Below, one piece after another: positions 26,511 to 34,847 of a stretch of DNA of 64,000 nt. A program made the position numbers and the translations under genes. The DNA comes from Sinomonas susongensis (GTDB lineage Bacteria > Actinomycetota > Actinomycetes > Actinomycetales > Micrococcaceae), in assembly GCF_005877005.1 (NCBI RefSeq), contig NZ_SSNH01000005.1, positions 209,756 to 273,755 on the forward strand, written 5' to 3'. Position 1 is the stretch's first letter. Every line of letters starts with the position of its first letter. The notes beneath the pieces were generated by a model. The model was given only the letters and a program-made list of their open reading frames with translations, was not told where the DNA came from and did no database searches.

Positions 26511-27377
26511 ATGGGCGAAGAGCACGCACCCCGGCACCTTCCGGGACACATCGCTGCCGCCCTCGCGCGCGCCGGCGAGCCGTCGGATTCGGCCGGAAGG
26601 CCGTGGTCGGGGCGTGACCTCGCAGGAGAGGGCAACCCGCTCCATCGCTTCGACGCGGACGACGGCGCGGCGGATCCCGGCGTCGAAGCAGCCCTGGAGG
26701 CCCTCGCGGCGGACGGCGACGAGGAGTCGGTGCATGTCGCGCTGGCCACAGCACGGCTGTTCGTGCCCGTCGTGGCAACCCTTGCTGAGGGTGCCGTGGG
26801 GCTCGAGGGCTTCACGGAGGACAAAGAGGCGGACATGGCGCTCGTGACGCTCAGCGCGCCCGACGGCCGCAAGGCGCTGCCGGCATTCACGTCGGTCGAC
26901 CGGCTCGCGGCATGGCACGCGGAGGCACGCCCCGTGGCTGTCTTCGCTCCCCGGGCCGCCCTCTCCGCGGTCTCCGAGGGGGCGGAGCTGCTCGTCCTCG
27001 ATCCGGGTGCCGAAACCACGTTCGTGCTGCGACGGCCGGCCGTGTGGGCGTTGGCCCAGCAGAGGGTCTGGACGCCGTCGTACCGCGACGAGGGACTCGT
27101 GGATGTCGTCGGAGACGCGATCGAGGGGATCGGCCAGATTCGGGGCGTCCGCCTCGAACCGGGCAGGGGGGTCGTGAGCCGGGCGCGCTCTGGGAGGATC
27201 CTGAACGGCGGCGGGCACGGCCCGGAGCTCCGAATCGTGCTCGAGCTGAGCCCCGGCTTGCCTGCCGACTCCGTGCGTGACATCGTGGCAGAGCTGAACG
27301 GCCGTCTCGCCGGCAGCGAGCGCTTCGCGGAGGCCGTGGACTCGGTCGAGATCTCCCTCCGCTCTGCGGCGGACTGA
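26511..27377 (+). CDS. SseB family protein
   Basis: A 288-aa protein starting one base after the priA stop. Residues about 55-160 resemble the SseB domain (VHVALATARLFVPVVATLAEG ... DMALVTLSAPDGRKALPAFTSVDRLAAW), and a C-terminal domain of about 110 residues follows. SseB-type proteins are regularly found after hisA in Micrococcaceae, but their biochemical role is unknown. Tight coupling implies expression with the histidine genes. Confidence 0.87.
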   Translation: MGEEHAPRHLPGHIAAALARAGEPSDSAGRPWSGRDLAGEGNPLHRFDADDGAADPGVEAALEALAADGDEESVHVALATARLFVPVVATLAEGAVGLEGFTEDKEADMALVTLSAPDGRKALPAFTSVDRLAAWHAEARPVAVFAPRAALSAVSEGAELLVLDPGAETTFVLRRPAVWALAQQRVWTPSYRDEGLVDVVGDAIEGIGQIRGVRLEPGRGVVSRARSGRILNGGGHGPELRIVLELSPGLPADSVRDIVAELNGRLAGSERFAEAVDSVEISLRSAAD

Positions 27378-27433
27378 ACGCTGCCGACCCGGTCCTCTAC
27401 GGTGAGGCCCGGGGACGGGAATGAGGGGGATCG

Positions 27434-28747
27434 ATGGACTTCGCCCTGTATGGGCAACTATGGCGGCGGCGCCCGGTGCGGAAGCTGCTGCTGGTCGCGA
27501 TGGTCGCCAGGCTCCCGCACTCGGCGGCAGGCATCCTCCTGACCCTCCACGTGGTCCAGACCCTCGGGCTCGGCTACGGCGCGGCCGGCGCAGTTGCCGC
27601 GGTCCTCACCATCGGCATCGCGGTCGGTGCGCCCTGGCGTGGTCGCCGCGTCGATACGGCTGGGCTGCGCGTGGCGCTCATCCCGTCGATCGTGGCGGAG
27701 GCCGTCGTCTGGGCCATCGCACCGCACCTCAACTATCCGGGGCTCCTTGCAGCCGCCCTCGTCGGCGGCATGTTCGCCCTGCCGATCTTCTCAGTGGTAC
27801 GTCAGTCCCTCGGCGTCATGACGACCGCGGCCCAGCGGCGGACTGCCTTCGCGCTCGACTCGATCTGCACCGAGGTCACCTTCATGGTCGGCCCCGCCCT
27901 CGCGGCCCTCGTCGCGGTGCAGCTTTCGACGACGGTCGGCCTGACCGCGGTCGGGCTCTCGGCTGCCCTCGCGGGACTGGCCCTGGTCTGGTTCAACCCG
28001 CCCACGCGCTCCGGCCAGCCGGGCGCCGTGGCGAACGAGGGCGACGAGGCCTGCGAGAGCGACGTGGCTGCTGGTGTCGAATCGGCTGAGAGTCCCGCGC
28101 CCACAGAGGTCGCCGCGGGCCAGGCCGACGGCGCCTCGGGCCTCCGGCGCCTCGTGGGCCGCACCCGTGGAGGGCTCGCCTGGCTGACGATCGGCGTCGT
28201 CGTCGTCCTCGTGGTCGCCGCCGGCGCCGGGATCGTCCTCTCCGGGACGGACGTCGGGATCGTCGCGGTGCTCCGGGGCCACGGCGAGGGAGAGCAGCTG
28301 GGCGTCGTGTTCTTCGCGTGGTGCCTGGCCTCGCTCGTCGGAGGCCTCGTCTACGGGGCGATGACCCGCAAGGTGCACCCGCTCGTGCTCCTGCTGCTCA
28401 TGGCCGCGCTCACGACGCCCATGGGCTTCGCAAGCGATGTGTGGAGCCTCGCCCTGCTTTCGTTGCCCGCGGGACTCCTCTGCGCGCCCACGCTGTCGGC
28501 GGCCTCGGAGGCGGTGGCCTCGCTCGTCGACGAGGCGCGCCGGGGCGAGGCGATGGGCTGGTACGGATCGGCCCTCACAGCTGGGACAGCGCTTGGCTCA
28601 CCGTTCACAGGACTCATGATCGACACGACGGGACCCTGGGCGGGCTTCGTGGGAATCGGGGTGGTCGGCGTCGTGCTGTGTGCCGTGGGCCTTCTTGCGC
28701 AGGCGGTCCGACGGCGGCGGCGAGCCGCCGTCGGGCGCGTCAGTTGA
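27434..28747 (+). CDS. Major facilitator superfamily transporter
   Basis: A 437-aa membrane protein with about 12 hydrophobic helices. The loop GAPWRGRRVDTAGLR between helices 2 and 3 is the MFS motif A region. A charged, Ala/Glu/Ser-rich cytoplasmic loop of about 55 residues separates the two six-helix halves. The substrate is unknown; drug efflux is one possibility. It starts after GAGGGGGATCG and is separate from the his run. Its last 8 bases overlap the converging DUF1844 gene. Confidence 0.9.
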   Translation: MDFALYGQLWRRRPVRKLLLVAMVARLPHSAAGILLTLHVVQTLGLGYGAAGAVAAVLTIGIAVGAPWRGRRVDTAGLRVALIPSIVAEAVVWAIAPHLNYPGLLAAALVGGMFALPIFSVVRQSLGVMTTAAQRRTAFALDSICTEVTFMVGPALAALVAVQLSTTVGLTAVGLSAALAGLALVWFNPPTRSGQPGAVANEGDEACESDVAAGVESAESPAPTEVAAGQADGASGLRRLVGRTRGGLAWLTIGVVVVLVVAAGAGIVLSGTDVGIVAVLRGHGEGEQLGVVFFAWCLASLVGGLVYGAMTRKVHPLVLLLLMAALTTPMGFASDVWSLALLSLPAGLLCAPTLSAASEAVASLVDEARRGEAMGWYGSALTAGTALGSPFTGLMIDTTGPWAGFVGIGVVGVVLCAVGLLAQAVRRRRRAAVGRVS

Positions 28748-29117
28748 CCGGACCGGTGTACTTCTCGCCCGGGCCCTTGCCCGGCGCGTCCTGGATGGCG
28801 GACGCCTCGCGGAACGCGAGCTGAAGCGAGCGCAGGCCGTCGCGGAGCGGGGCGGCGTGCTGGGACCCGATTTCGGGGGCGGCGGCGGTCACGAGGCCAG
28901 CGAGGGCGGTGATGAGCTTCCGTGCCTCGTCGAGGTCCTTGAGCTCGTCACCCTCGTCGGCCAGACCCACCTTGACGGCGGCCGCGCTCATGAGGTGAAC
29001 GGCGGTCGTCGTGATGACCTCGACGGCGGGAACCTCCGCGATGTCCCGGAGTTCGGTGCTGGCTTCAGTGTTCGTGCCTGCGCTCATGCCGTGCTGGTCA
29101 GTGTGGTTGGTGCTCAT
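28740..29117 (-). CDS. DUF1844 family protein
   Basis: A 125-aa protein with the DUF1844 pattern: DIAEVPAVEVITTTAVHLMSAAAVKVGL, DLDEARKLITALAGLV and RDGLRSLQLAFREAS. It is divergent from infC, a position I recall as conserved in Actinobacteria. The function is unknown. Its 3' end overlaps that of the MFS gene by 8 bases. Confidence 0.88.
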   Translation of the reverse strand: MSTNHTDQHGMSAGTNTEASTELRDIAEVPAVEVITTTAVHLMSAAAVKVGLADEGDELKDLDEARKLITALAGLVTAAAPEIGSQHAAPLRDGLRSLQLAFREASAIQDAPGKGPGEKYTGPVN

Positions 29118-29151
29118 GCTGCTAAGCTTGGCACAGACCGACTGGATGTCG

Positions 29152-29180
29152 TTATTCAGGTGCCCGTTTGCCTGTATACT
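29152..29180 (+). promoter_or_regulatory. infC-rpmI-rplT promoter
   Basis: The -10 TATACT (29175-29180) is strong. A weak -35, TTATTC (29152-29157), stands 17 bases upstream. Transcription would start near 29187, giving infC a 5' leader of about 230 bases. Confidence 0.6.
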
Positions 29181-29342
29181 TGATTGACAGTTTGCAAGCG
29201 GAGTTCTCTCCCACCCGCGTCGGCGTGCAGATTGCTAAGGATTCAAATCCCTAGGAATCGCATTGCTGCCGGGTACTCAGGTTGGCTGGCGCGGCTTCCG
29301 CCGCAGCCGGACATGGCGTTCACAGGGACGTTCACCTTCCGA

Positions 29343-29372
29343 GGCCTCCGATTGCACCGGCAATCGGGGGCC
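29343..29372 (+). terminator. Terminator-like hairpin in the infC leader
   Basis: A 13-bp stem (GGCCTCCGATTGC against GCAATCGGGGGCC, one G-U pair) closed by the tetraloop ACCG and followed by TTCCTCGTT. It lies 44 bases before the infC start codon, between the promoter and the gene, so it can act as an attenuator of the infC-rpmI-rplT operon. Confidence 0.65.
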
Positions 29373-29416
29373 TTCCTCGTTGCCGGGCTGTACCGGACAA
29401 CTTGAGGAGCTTGAAC

Positions 29417-30613
29417 ATTAGCGATCCACGCATCAATGAGCGAATCCGCGTCCCTGAGGTGCGCCTCGTGGGGCCTGCTGGCGAGCAGGTCGGCATCGTG
29501 CGTATCGAGGACGCGCTGCGTCTGGCGGCGGAGTCAGACCTTGATCTCGTTGAGGTAGCACCCCAGGCGAAACCGCCGGTGTGCAAGCTGATGGACTTCG
29601 GCAAGTACAAGTACGAGGCCGCGGTCAAGGCCCGCGAGGCGCGCAAGAACCAGACGAACACCGTTCTGAAGGAAATTCGCTTCCGCCTGAAGATCGACAC
29701 CCACGACTACGAGACGAAGAAGGGCCATGCGCTGCGCTTCCTCGGAGCCGGGGACAAGGTCAAGGCGATGATCCAGTTCCGTGGCCGCGAGCAGCAGCGT
29801 CCCGAGATGGGCATCCGCCTTCTCCAGCGCTTCGCGGAGGACGTGGCGGAGGTCGGCACGATCGAGTCCGCTCCGCGTATCGACGGCCGCAACATGGTCA
29901 TGGTGATCGGTCCGCTCAAGAACAAGGCCGAGGCGAAGGCCGAGGCCCGCAGGGTTGCACAGCGTGCTGCCGACAAGGCCAAGGCCGAGGCAGCGAAGAC
30001 CGCGAGCGTGACCGAGGGCCAGGCGCCGCTGACGCAGTCTCTGGGCGATGCGCTGCCCGAGGCCCTGCGTCAGGCCGCGATGCAGGCCGACGAGCAGCCC
30101 TCGGAGGTCGGCGAGCTTGCTGAGGCTCCTGAGGCTCCCGAGGCCTCGGAGGAGCAGGCCCCTGACGAGGCGCCTGAAGCCCCTGAGCCGGTCGAAGAGC
30201 CGGCCCCGGTGGCTGAAGAGCCCGCCGCGGAGGCTGAAGAGCCGGCGGCTGAGGCTGAAGAGCTGGCCGCTGAGGCTGAAGAGCCTGCGGCTGAGGCTGA
30301 AGAGCTGGCCGCTGAGGCTGAAGAGCCTGCCGCTGAGGCTGAAGAGCCTGCCGCTGAGGCTGGCCAGCCTGCGGCGGAGGCTGAAGAGCCGGCCCCGGCT
30401 GCTCAGGCTGAGCGCCGTCCGGCCGCCCCTGCTGCGCCAAGGCCGGCACCGGCTCCTCGTCCGCAGGCACCCAAGCCAGCTGAGGCAGCCAAGCCCGCAG
30501 CGCCGAAGCCGTCGGCGCCCCGGCCCCAGGCCCCGAAGCCCGGTGCGCCCCGCCCCGGAGCGGGAACGCCCAAGCCCTCGGCACCCCGCCCGTCGGGACG
30601 CCGGGGCAACTAG
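29417..30613 (+). CDS. infC: Translation initiation factor IF-3 with long C-terminal extension
   Basis: A 398-aa IF-3. Residues 1-175 or so are the normal two-domain factor ([18 protein letters not shown]..., [41 protein letters not shown]). The rest is an Ala/Glu/Pro tail: acidic 7-residue repeats, then a Pro/Ala/Lys stretch ending PSGRRGN. The family length is near 180 aa. No ATG or GTG fits; ATT 29417 stands 7 bases after GAGGAG and matches the conserved N-terminus, while TTG 29411 is only 1 base from it. AUU starts are a known self-regulatory device of infC. Confidence 0.95.
   Translation: MSDPRINERIRVPEVRLVGPAGEQVGIVRIEDALRLAAESDLDLVEVAPQAKPPVCKLMDFGKYKYEAAVKAREARKNQTNTVLKEIRFRLKIDTHDYETKKGHALRFLGAGDKVKAMIQFRGREQQRPEMGIRLLQRFAEDVAEVGTIESAPRIDGRNMVMVIGPLKNKAEAKAEARRVAQRAADKAKAEAAKTASVTEGQAPLTQSLGDALPEALRQAAMQADEQPSEVGELAEAPEAPEASEEQAPDEAPEAPEPVEEPAPVAEEPAAEAEEPAAEAEELAAEAEEPAAEAEELAAEAEEPAAEAEEPAAEAGQPAAEAEEPAPAAQAERRPAAPAAPRPAPAPRPQAPKPAEAAKPAAPKPSAPRPQAPKPGAPRPGAGTPKPSAPRPSGRRGN
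30215..30382. repeat. 21-bp tandem repeat in infC
   Basis: Eight in-frame units of 21 bp, each near GAAGAGCCTGCCGCTGAGGCT, encode repeats of EEPAAEA or EELAAEA. Units differ by a few synonymous and non-synonymous bases, and the eighth begins GGCCAG. Confidence 0.88.
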
Positions 30614-30640
30614 CCCACCGCAGCCGCTCTGACCTCCAGG

Positions 30641-30714
30641 TCTGGCGGCCAGCGGAACCACCAGTCGGCCCGCGAAAGCGGGCCGCCAGAGAAAGCCGCG
30701 GCCTCGTGCCGCGG
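30641..30714 (+). promoter_or_regulatory. Structured rpmI leader with competing hairpins
   Basis: TCTGGCGGCC (30641-30650) is exactly complementary to GGCCGCCAGA (30681-30690). Between them an 8-bp hairpin with GAAA tetraloop (30666-30685) uses part of the same right arm, so the two folds exclude each other. A third 7-bp hairpin (30696-30714) precedes the ribosome site of rpmI. Ribosomal-protein feedback, by L20 in other bacteria, is a plausible reason. Confidence 0.5.
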
Positions 30715-30736
30715 GAAACGAAGGAGATCGGTCACC

Positions 30737-30931
30737 ATGCCGAAGATGAAGACCCACAGTGGCGCCAAGAAGCGCTTCAAGCTGACCGGCTCGGGCAAGC
30801 TCAAGCGCCAGCAGTCGAACCGCCGCCACTACCTCGAGCACAAGCCGACGACGCTCACGCGCCGCCTGCACGCGGACAAGATCGTGTCCGGTGGCGACGC
30901 CAAGGTCATCAAGCGGATGCTCGGCATCTGA
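30737..30931 (+). CDS. rpmI: 50S ribosomal protein L35
   Basis: A 64-aa L35 with the family start [20 protein letters not shown] and end [13 protein letters not shown] 30737 follows GAAGGAGATCGGTCACC. It lies between infC and rplT in the standard order and is part of the large ribosomal subunit. Confidence 0.98.
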   Translation: MPKMKTHSGAKKRFKLTGSGKLKRQQSNRRHYLEHKPTTLTRRLHADKIVSGGDAKVIKRMLGI

Positions 30932-31029
30932 GTTCTTTCCCAGTCAACCGGCCCTTCGGGGCCACCTAGCCGTCCCGGCCGGGCGCAGGGCGCCCGCGGC
31001 TCTGGGAAGGATTTTGAAGGAGTACCCCC

Positions 31030-31416
31030 ATGGCACGTGTGAAGCGGGCGGTCAACGCCCACAAGAAGCGCCGTACAGTCCTCGAGCGGGCGTCCGGCTA
31101 CCGAGGCCAGCGTTCGCGCCTGTACCGCAAGGCCAAGGAGCAGCTGCTGCACTCGTTCGTGTACAGCTACCAGGACCGCCATAAGCGCAAGGGCGACTTC
31201 CGTCGCCTCTGGATCCAGCGCATCAACGCCGCTGCCCGTGCGAACGGCCTGACGTACAACCGCCTCATCCAGGGCCTCAAGGCCGCCGAGGTTGAGGTCG
31301 ACCGCCGCATGCTCGCCGAGCTCGCAGTCTCCGACGCGGCCGCGTTCGCCGCGCTCGTCGAGGTTGCCAAGAAGGCGCTCCCGTCGGACGTCAACGCTCC
31401 GGTCGCAGCAAAGTAG
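31030..31416 (+). CDS. rplT: 50S ribosomal protein L20
   Basis: A 128-aa L20, an early 23S rRNA-binding assembly protein. [19 protein letters not shown] and [18 protein letters not shown] are diagnostic. ATG 31030 follows GAAGGAG. The 98-base gap from rpmI contains a GGCCC-TTCG-GGGCC hairpin (30950-30963) and a longer pairing of TTCCCAG with CTGGGAA around it. In other bacteria L20 represses this operon by binding its leader. Confidence 0.98.
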   Translation: MARVKRAVNAHKKRRTVLERASGYRGQRSRLYRKAKEQLLHSFVYSYQDRHKRKGDFRRLWIQRINAAARANGLTYNRLIQGLKAAEVEVDRRMLAELAVSDAAAFAALVEVAKKALPSDVNAPVAAK

Positions 31417-31437
31417 TCTTCGCTCTCACAGCGTTCC

Positions 31438-31473
31438 GAACGCCCGCACTGCCGCTCGGCAGTGCGGGCGTTC
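31438..31473 (+). terminator. Intrinsic terminator of infC-rpmI-rplT
   Basis: A perfect 16-bp stem (GAACGCCCGCACTGCC and its complement) with loop GCTC, followed by GCTTTGG. It begins 22 bases after the rplT stop and is among the strongest hairpins in the window. Confidence 0.88.
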
Positions 31474-31531
31474 GCTTTGGCAAGGATTGCGGCTCCGATC
31501 ACCTCAGGGCCGATCAGTTTAAGGTGGACCC

Positions 31532-32533
31532 GTGACCTCAATGACCAACCCGCGCGCCGACCGCGTCCGGGATGTCGCCAAGCTCGCCCAGCGCTCGGCC
31601 CGGCAACGGCGGGGCCTGTTTCTCGCCGAGGGGCCCCAGGCCGTGCGGGAAGCGCTGAGGCTCGATGCCCGGCGCCGCGGCCCGCTGGCGGCTGGGGAGA
31701 CGAAGGCGGCTGGGCAGACGAAGGCGGCTGGGGAGACGAAGGCGGCTGGGGAGACCATTTCGCCGCTCGTCACCGAGGTCTACGCAAGCCCTGCCTGCCT
31801 CGAGCGGTATCCCGAGCTGGACGAGCTGGCCTCAGCCGCGGGCGTCCTCCGCGTCGCGACGGAGGAAGTGGTCGCGGCGATGGCCGACACCGTCAACCCG
31901 CAGGGCATCGTCGCCGTGTGCAGGCAGCTCGACGTGTCCCTCGACGAGGTCCTCTCCCGATCACCGCGCCTCGTCGCCGTCCTCTGCCGGGTGCAGGACC
32001 CGGGGAACGCCGGGACCATCCTGCGGGCCGCGGACGCGGCGGGCGCGGACGCGGTGGTCTTCGCTGAGGGCAGCGTCGACATCTACAACCCGAAGGCGGT
32101 CCGCAGCACGGCCGGGTCGCTGTTCCACGTGCCCGTCGTAGTCGGAACCGACGCCGACCAGCTTGCCGTCCGGATGCGGGCCGCGGGCTTGGGCGTTCTC
32201 GCCGCAGACGGCTACGGCTCTATAGACCTCGATGTGCTGCAGGACGAGAGCGCTTCCCGCCGGCTGGGACTGCCAGCGAGCGCCGGCCCGAGCGCAGCCT
32301 CCGGCCCGAGCGCTACTGGGAACGCGCCGTCGTACGCCCTCGAGGCGCCCACCGCGTGGCTCTTCGGCAATGAAGCCCAGGGCCTTTCTGGAGACGAGCT
32401 CGCGCTTGCCGACGCAAGGGTCGCGGTGCCCGTCTACGGCGAGGCCGAGAGCCTGAACGTCGGGACGGCGGCCACCGTCTGCCTGTACGCGAGCGCTCGG
32501 GCGCAGCGGCTTGGCGTCGGAGCGAACGGGTAG
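31532..32533 (+). CDS. TrmH/SpoU-family RNA 2'-O-methyltransferase
   Basis: A 333-aa SPOUT methyltransferase. The N-terminal substrate-binding domain (RVRDVAKLAQRSARQRRGLFLAEGPQAVREAL) is followed by the knotted SAM domain with LCRVQDPGNAGTILRAADAAG, LFGNEAQGLS and VPVYGEAESLNVGTAAT, motifs 1-3 of the family. The likely target is 23S rRNA or a tRNA, not fixed by sequence. An 18-bp repeat inserts KAAG(E/Q)T units near residues 53-75, and a Ser/Gly/Ala insert sits near 250. TAAGGT 6 bases before GTG 31532 supports this start (leaderless) over ATG 31541. Confidence 0.92.
   Translation: MTSMTNPRADRVRDVAKLAQRSARQRRGLFLAEGPQAVREALRLDARRRGPLAAGETKAAGQTKAAGETKAAGETISPLVTEVYASPACLERYPELDELASAAGVLRVATEEVVAAMADTVNPQGIVAVCRQLDVSLDEVLSRSPRLVAVLCRVQDPGNAGTILRAADAAGADAVVFAEGSVDIYNPKAVRSTAGSLFHVPVVVGTDADQLAVRMRAAGLGVLAADGYGSIDLDVLQDESASRRLGLPASAGPSAASGPSATGNAPSYALEAPTAWLFGNEAQGLSGDELALADARVAVPVYGEAESLNVGTAATVCLYASARAQRLGVGANG
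31687..31756. repeat. 18-bp tandem repeat inside the TrmH-family gene
   Basis: Four in-frame copies of an 18-bp unit near GGCGGCTGGGGAGACGAA, the last shortened to 16 bp. They encode repeats of A-A-G-E/Q-T-K in the substrate-binding domain. Confidence 0.85.
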
Positions 32534-32543
32534 ATTCAGAAGC

Positions 32544-33527
32544 ATGTCGGCTTCCGGGGGTCCCAAGGCAGTGGTCGCTGCGCTCGCGGCCAACCTCTCC
32601 ATCGCGGCGATGAAGTTCGTCGCGTTCGTCCTGACGTCCTCATCGTCGATGCTCGCAGAGGCCATCCACTCGGTGGCCGACTCGGGCAACCAGATCCTGC
32701 TGCTCATCGGCGGGAGGCGCTCCGCGCGGCACGCGAGCCCCCAGCACCCTTTCGGCTACGGGCGCGAGCGCTACATCTACGCGTTCCTGGTGTCCATCGT
32801 CCTGTTCACGCTCGGTGGCCTGTTCGCGCTGTTCGAGGCCTGGGAGAAGTTCCAGCATCCGCATGGGATCGAGGGCCCGTGGTGGTGGGTTCCGCTGGCA
32901 ATCCTCGTCGGCTCCATCGTTGCCGAGGGCCTCTCGTTCCGGACGGCTATCAGCGCCTCGAGGCCGGACCGCGGAGGGCAGAACCTCGTGCAGTTCATCC
33001 GTGCGGCCAAGCAGCCAGAGCTTCCGGTCATCCTCCTCGAAGACTTTGGTGCACTTGTCGGCCTTGCCTGCGCACTGTTCGGTGTCTCGCTCACGCTTGC
33101 CACGGGCAACGGGGTGTGGGACGCCCTGGGTACCGCGATGATCGGGATCCTGCTCGTGGTCATCGCCGTCGTCCTCGCCTTCGAGACGAGTTCGCTCCTG
33201 CTCGGCGAGTCGGCCACCTCGGCGGACATCGCGAAGATCGAGTCGGCGCTCGAGAGCGACGGGACGCGCATCATCCACCTTCGCACGCTTCATCTGGGTC
33301 CGGAGGAACTGCTCGTCGCTGCAAAATTCAGCGTCGGAACGGCGTCGACCGGTGCGGAGATCGCGAAGGCGATCGACGACGCCGAGGCTCGGATTCGCGC
33401 CGCCGTACCGAGCGCCCGGGTGATCTACCTCGAACCCGACATCCCGCGCGGACGGGTAGCGGTTGCCTCAGACGAGCGGGCGACGCCGCTCGAGCCGCCC
33501 GCTCACGGCGGCAACGCCGAGTCCTAG
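32544..33527 (+). CDS. Cation diffusion facilitator family transporter
   Basis: A 327-aa CDF protein, expected to export divalent metal (Zn, Fe or Mn) in exchange for protons. Six hydrophobic helices are seen; helix 2 carries the metal-site pattern AEAIHSVADSGNQ and helix 5 carries VILLEDFGALVG. A cytoplasmic ferredoxin-like domain follows (IIHLRTLHLGPEELLVAAKF). TAGATT, formed over the stop of the preceding gene (32531-32536), lies 7 bases before ATG 32544, so it has a leaderless start. Its last 60 bases overlap the converging MFS gene. Confidence 0.93.
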   Translation: MSASGGPKAVVAALAANLSIAAMKFVAFVLTSSSSMLAEAIHSVADSGNQILLLIGGRRSARHASPQHPFGYGRERYIYAFLVSIVLFTLGGLFALFEAWEKFQHPHGIEGPWWWVPLAILVGSIVAEGLSFRTAISASRPDRGGQNLVQFIRAAKQPELPVILLEDFGALVGLACALFGVSLTLATGNGVWDALGTAMIGILLVVIAVVLAFETSSLLLGESATSADIAKIESALESDGTRIIHLRTLHLGPEELLVAAKFSVGTASTGAEIAKAIDDAEARIRAAVPSARVIYLEPDIPRGRVAVASDERATPLEPPAHGGNAES

Positions 33528-34736
33528 GACGGCGAGCACTGCGCCCACGAGGGCGGGTGCCGTGAAGCCCCAGCCCCAGCCGATGACGATGCCGCCGAGG
33601 AACGCGCCGAGGGCGTTCGCCACGTTGAGGGCCGAGTGGTTGAGCGAGGACGCGAGCGTGGGTGCGTCCGGCGCCGAGTCCAGCAGGCGGGCTTGGAGCG
33701 CAGGAATGAGGATCGAGCCCGAGCCGCCGACGACGAACACCATGAGGAGCGCCGTGGGCCACCAGAGCGCGCCGAGCGCGTAGAGGACCATGCAGACCGC
33801 CACGATCGCCAGGCCGCGGTAGACGGTTCCCATGACCGACTGGTCGGCGAGCCGGCCCCCCACGATGTTGCCGAGCACCATGCCCAGCCCGTAGAGCCCG
33901 ACGACGAGCGGCATCAGGTCCTCGGGCAGCCCGGAGACACTCGTCATGGTGTGCGAGATGTACGTGTACGTGGCAAAGAAGCCTCCGAAGCCCACGATGC
34001 CGATCAGTAGGGCGAGCCACATCTGCGCGCGCGAGAGCGCGCCGAGCTCTCGGCGGATGCTGGCCTCCGGGTGCGCGGGCTCGAACGGCACGAAGCGCCA
34101 GATCATCGCCACGGCGACCAGCCCGATGAAGGCCGTCAGGACGAACAGAAGGCGCCAGCCGAAGGACTGGCCGAGCCACGTCGCGAACGGGACGCCCAGG
34201 ACGTTGGCGACAGTGAGCCCGGACATGACGGTCGCGATCGCCCAGCCCCGCTTGGTCGGGGCGACGAGCGAGGCGGCGAGCACGGCTGCCGCGCCGAAGT
34301 AGGCGCCGTGCGGGAGGCCGGACGCGAACCGCGACACGAGCATCTGGCCGAAGCCGGCGGCGAAGACGGAAGACAGGTTCGCGAGGCCGATGAACCCCGC
34401 GAGGCCCATCACGAGGAACTTGCGCGGGAGGCGTGCGCCGACGGCAGCAAGCACCGGCGCCCCGACGACGACGCCGAGCGCGTACGCAGAGATCAGCTCG
34501 CCGGCCTGCGGCGTCGTGATGCCGAGGCCCCGCTCGATCTCCTTGAGCAGGCCCATGGTCGTGAACTCCACGGTGCCGATCCCGAAACCGCCGATCGCGA
34601 GCGCGACCATGGCCCAGAACAGGGCTTTCGGGGCAAGCGGTGGTCGGTGGGCGGGACTGTGGTCTGAGCTTGGGGATCGGGTAGGGGACGGTACGCGGGC
34701 GGAGCCCGGCGCGAGCTGAGCGTCGGATGTCGTCAC
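33468..34736 (-). CDS. MFS transporter of the DHA1/AraJ type
   Basis: A 422-aa 12-helix transporter preceded by a Ser/Pro-rich cytoplasmic N-terminus of about 36 residues. It shows VGFGIGTVEFT-like helix 1 (IGGFGIGTVEFTTMGLL), the ARLPRKFLVMG loop and LPHGAYFGAAAVLA, all typical of arabinose-efflux/drug-efflux permeases (AraJ, Cmx). GTG 34736 is the first start before the Ser/Pro segment; a shorter start is possible. The substrate is unknown. It overlaps the CDF gene tail to tail. Confidence 0.9.
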   Translation of the reverse strand: MTTSDAQLAPGSARVPSPTRSPSSDHSPAHRPPLAPKALFWAMVALAIGGFGIGTVEFTTMGLLKEIERGLGITTPQAGELISAYALGVVVGAPVLAAVGARLPRKFLVMGLAGFIGLANLSSVFAAGFGQMLVSRFASGLPHGAYFGAAAVLAASLVAPTKRGWAIATVMSGLTVANVLGVPFATWLGQSFGWRLLFVLTAFIGLVAVAMIWRFVPFEPAHPEASIRRELGALSRAQMWLALLIGIVGFGGFFATYTYISHTMTSVSGLPEDLMPLVVGLYGLGMVLGNIVGGRLADQSVMGTVYRGLAIVAVCMVLYALGALWWPTALLMVFVVGGSGSILIPALQARLLDSAPDAPTLASSLNHSALNVANALGAFLGGIVIGWGWGFTAPALVGAVLAVLGLGVAAVSGRLERRRPLV

Positions 34737-34847
34737 GCGGGCGTCAACCCCCGACGGCACCCGTGCATTCCTTGGATCCTCATCGGAGGCCCCGCAGGTC
34801 CGTCTCGGAGCTGCGCAAGTCCAACGGCTGGCGTCTACACTTGCACG

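Noticed and set aside
29184..29405. Separate protein gene in the infC leader
   Set aside because: Codon use is unlike that of neighbours, the frame crosses a terminator-like hairpin, and it fits better as leader RNA; only a short regulatory ORF from 29313 stays possible.
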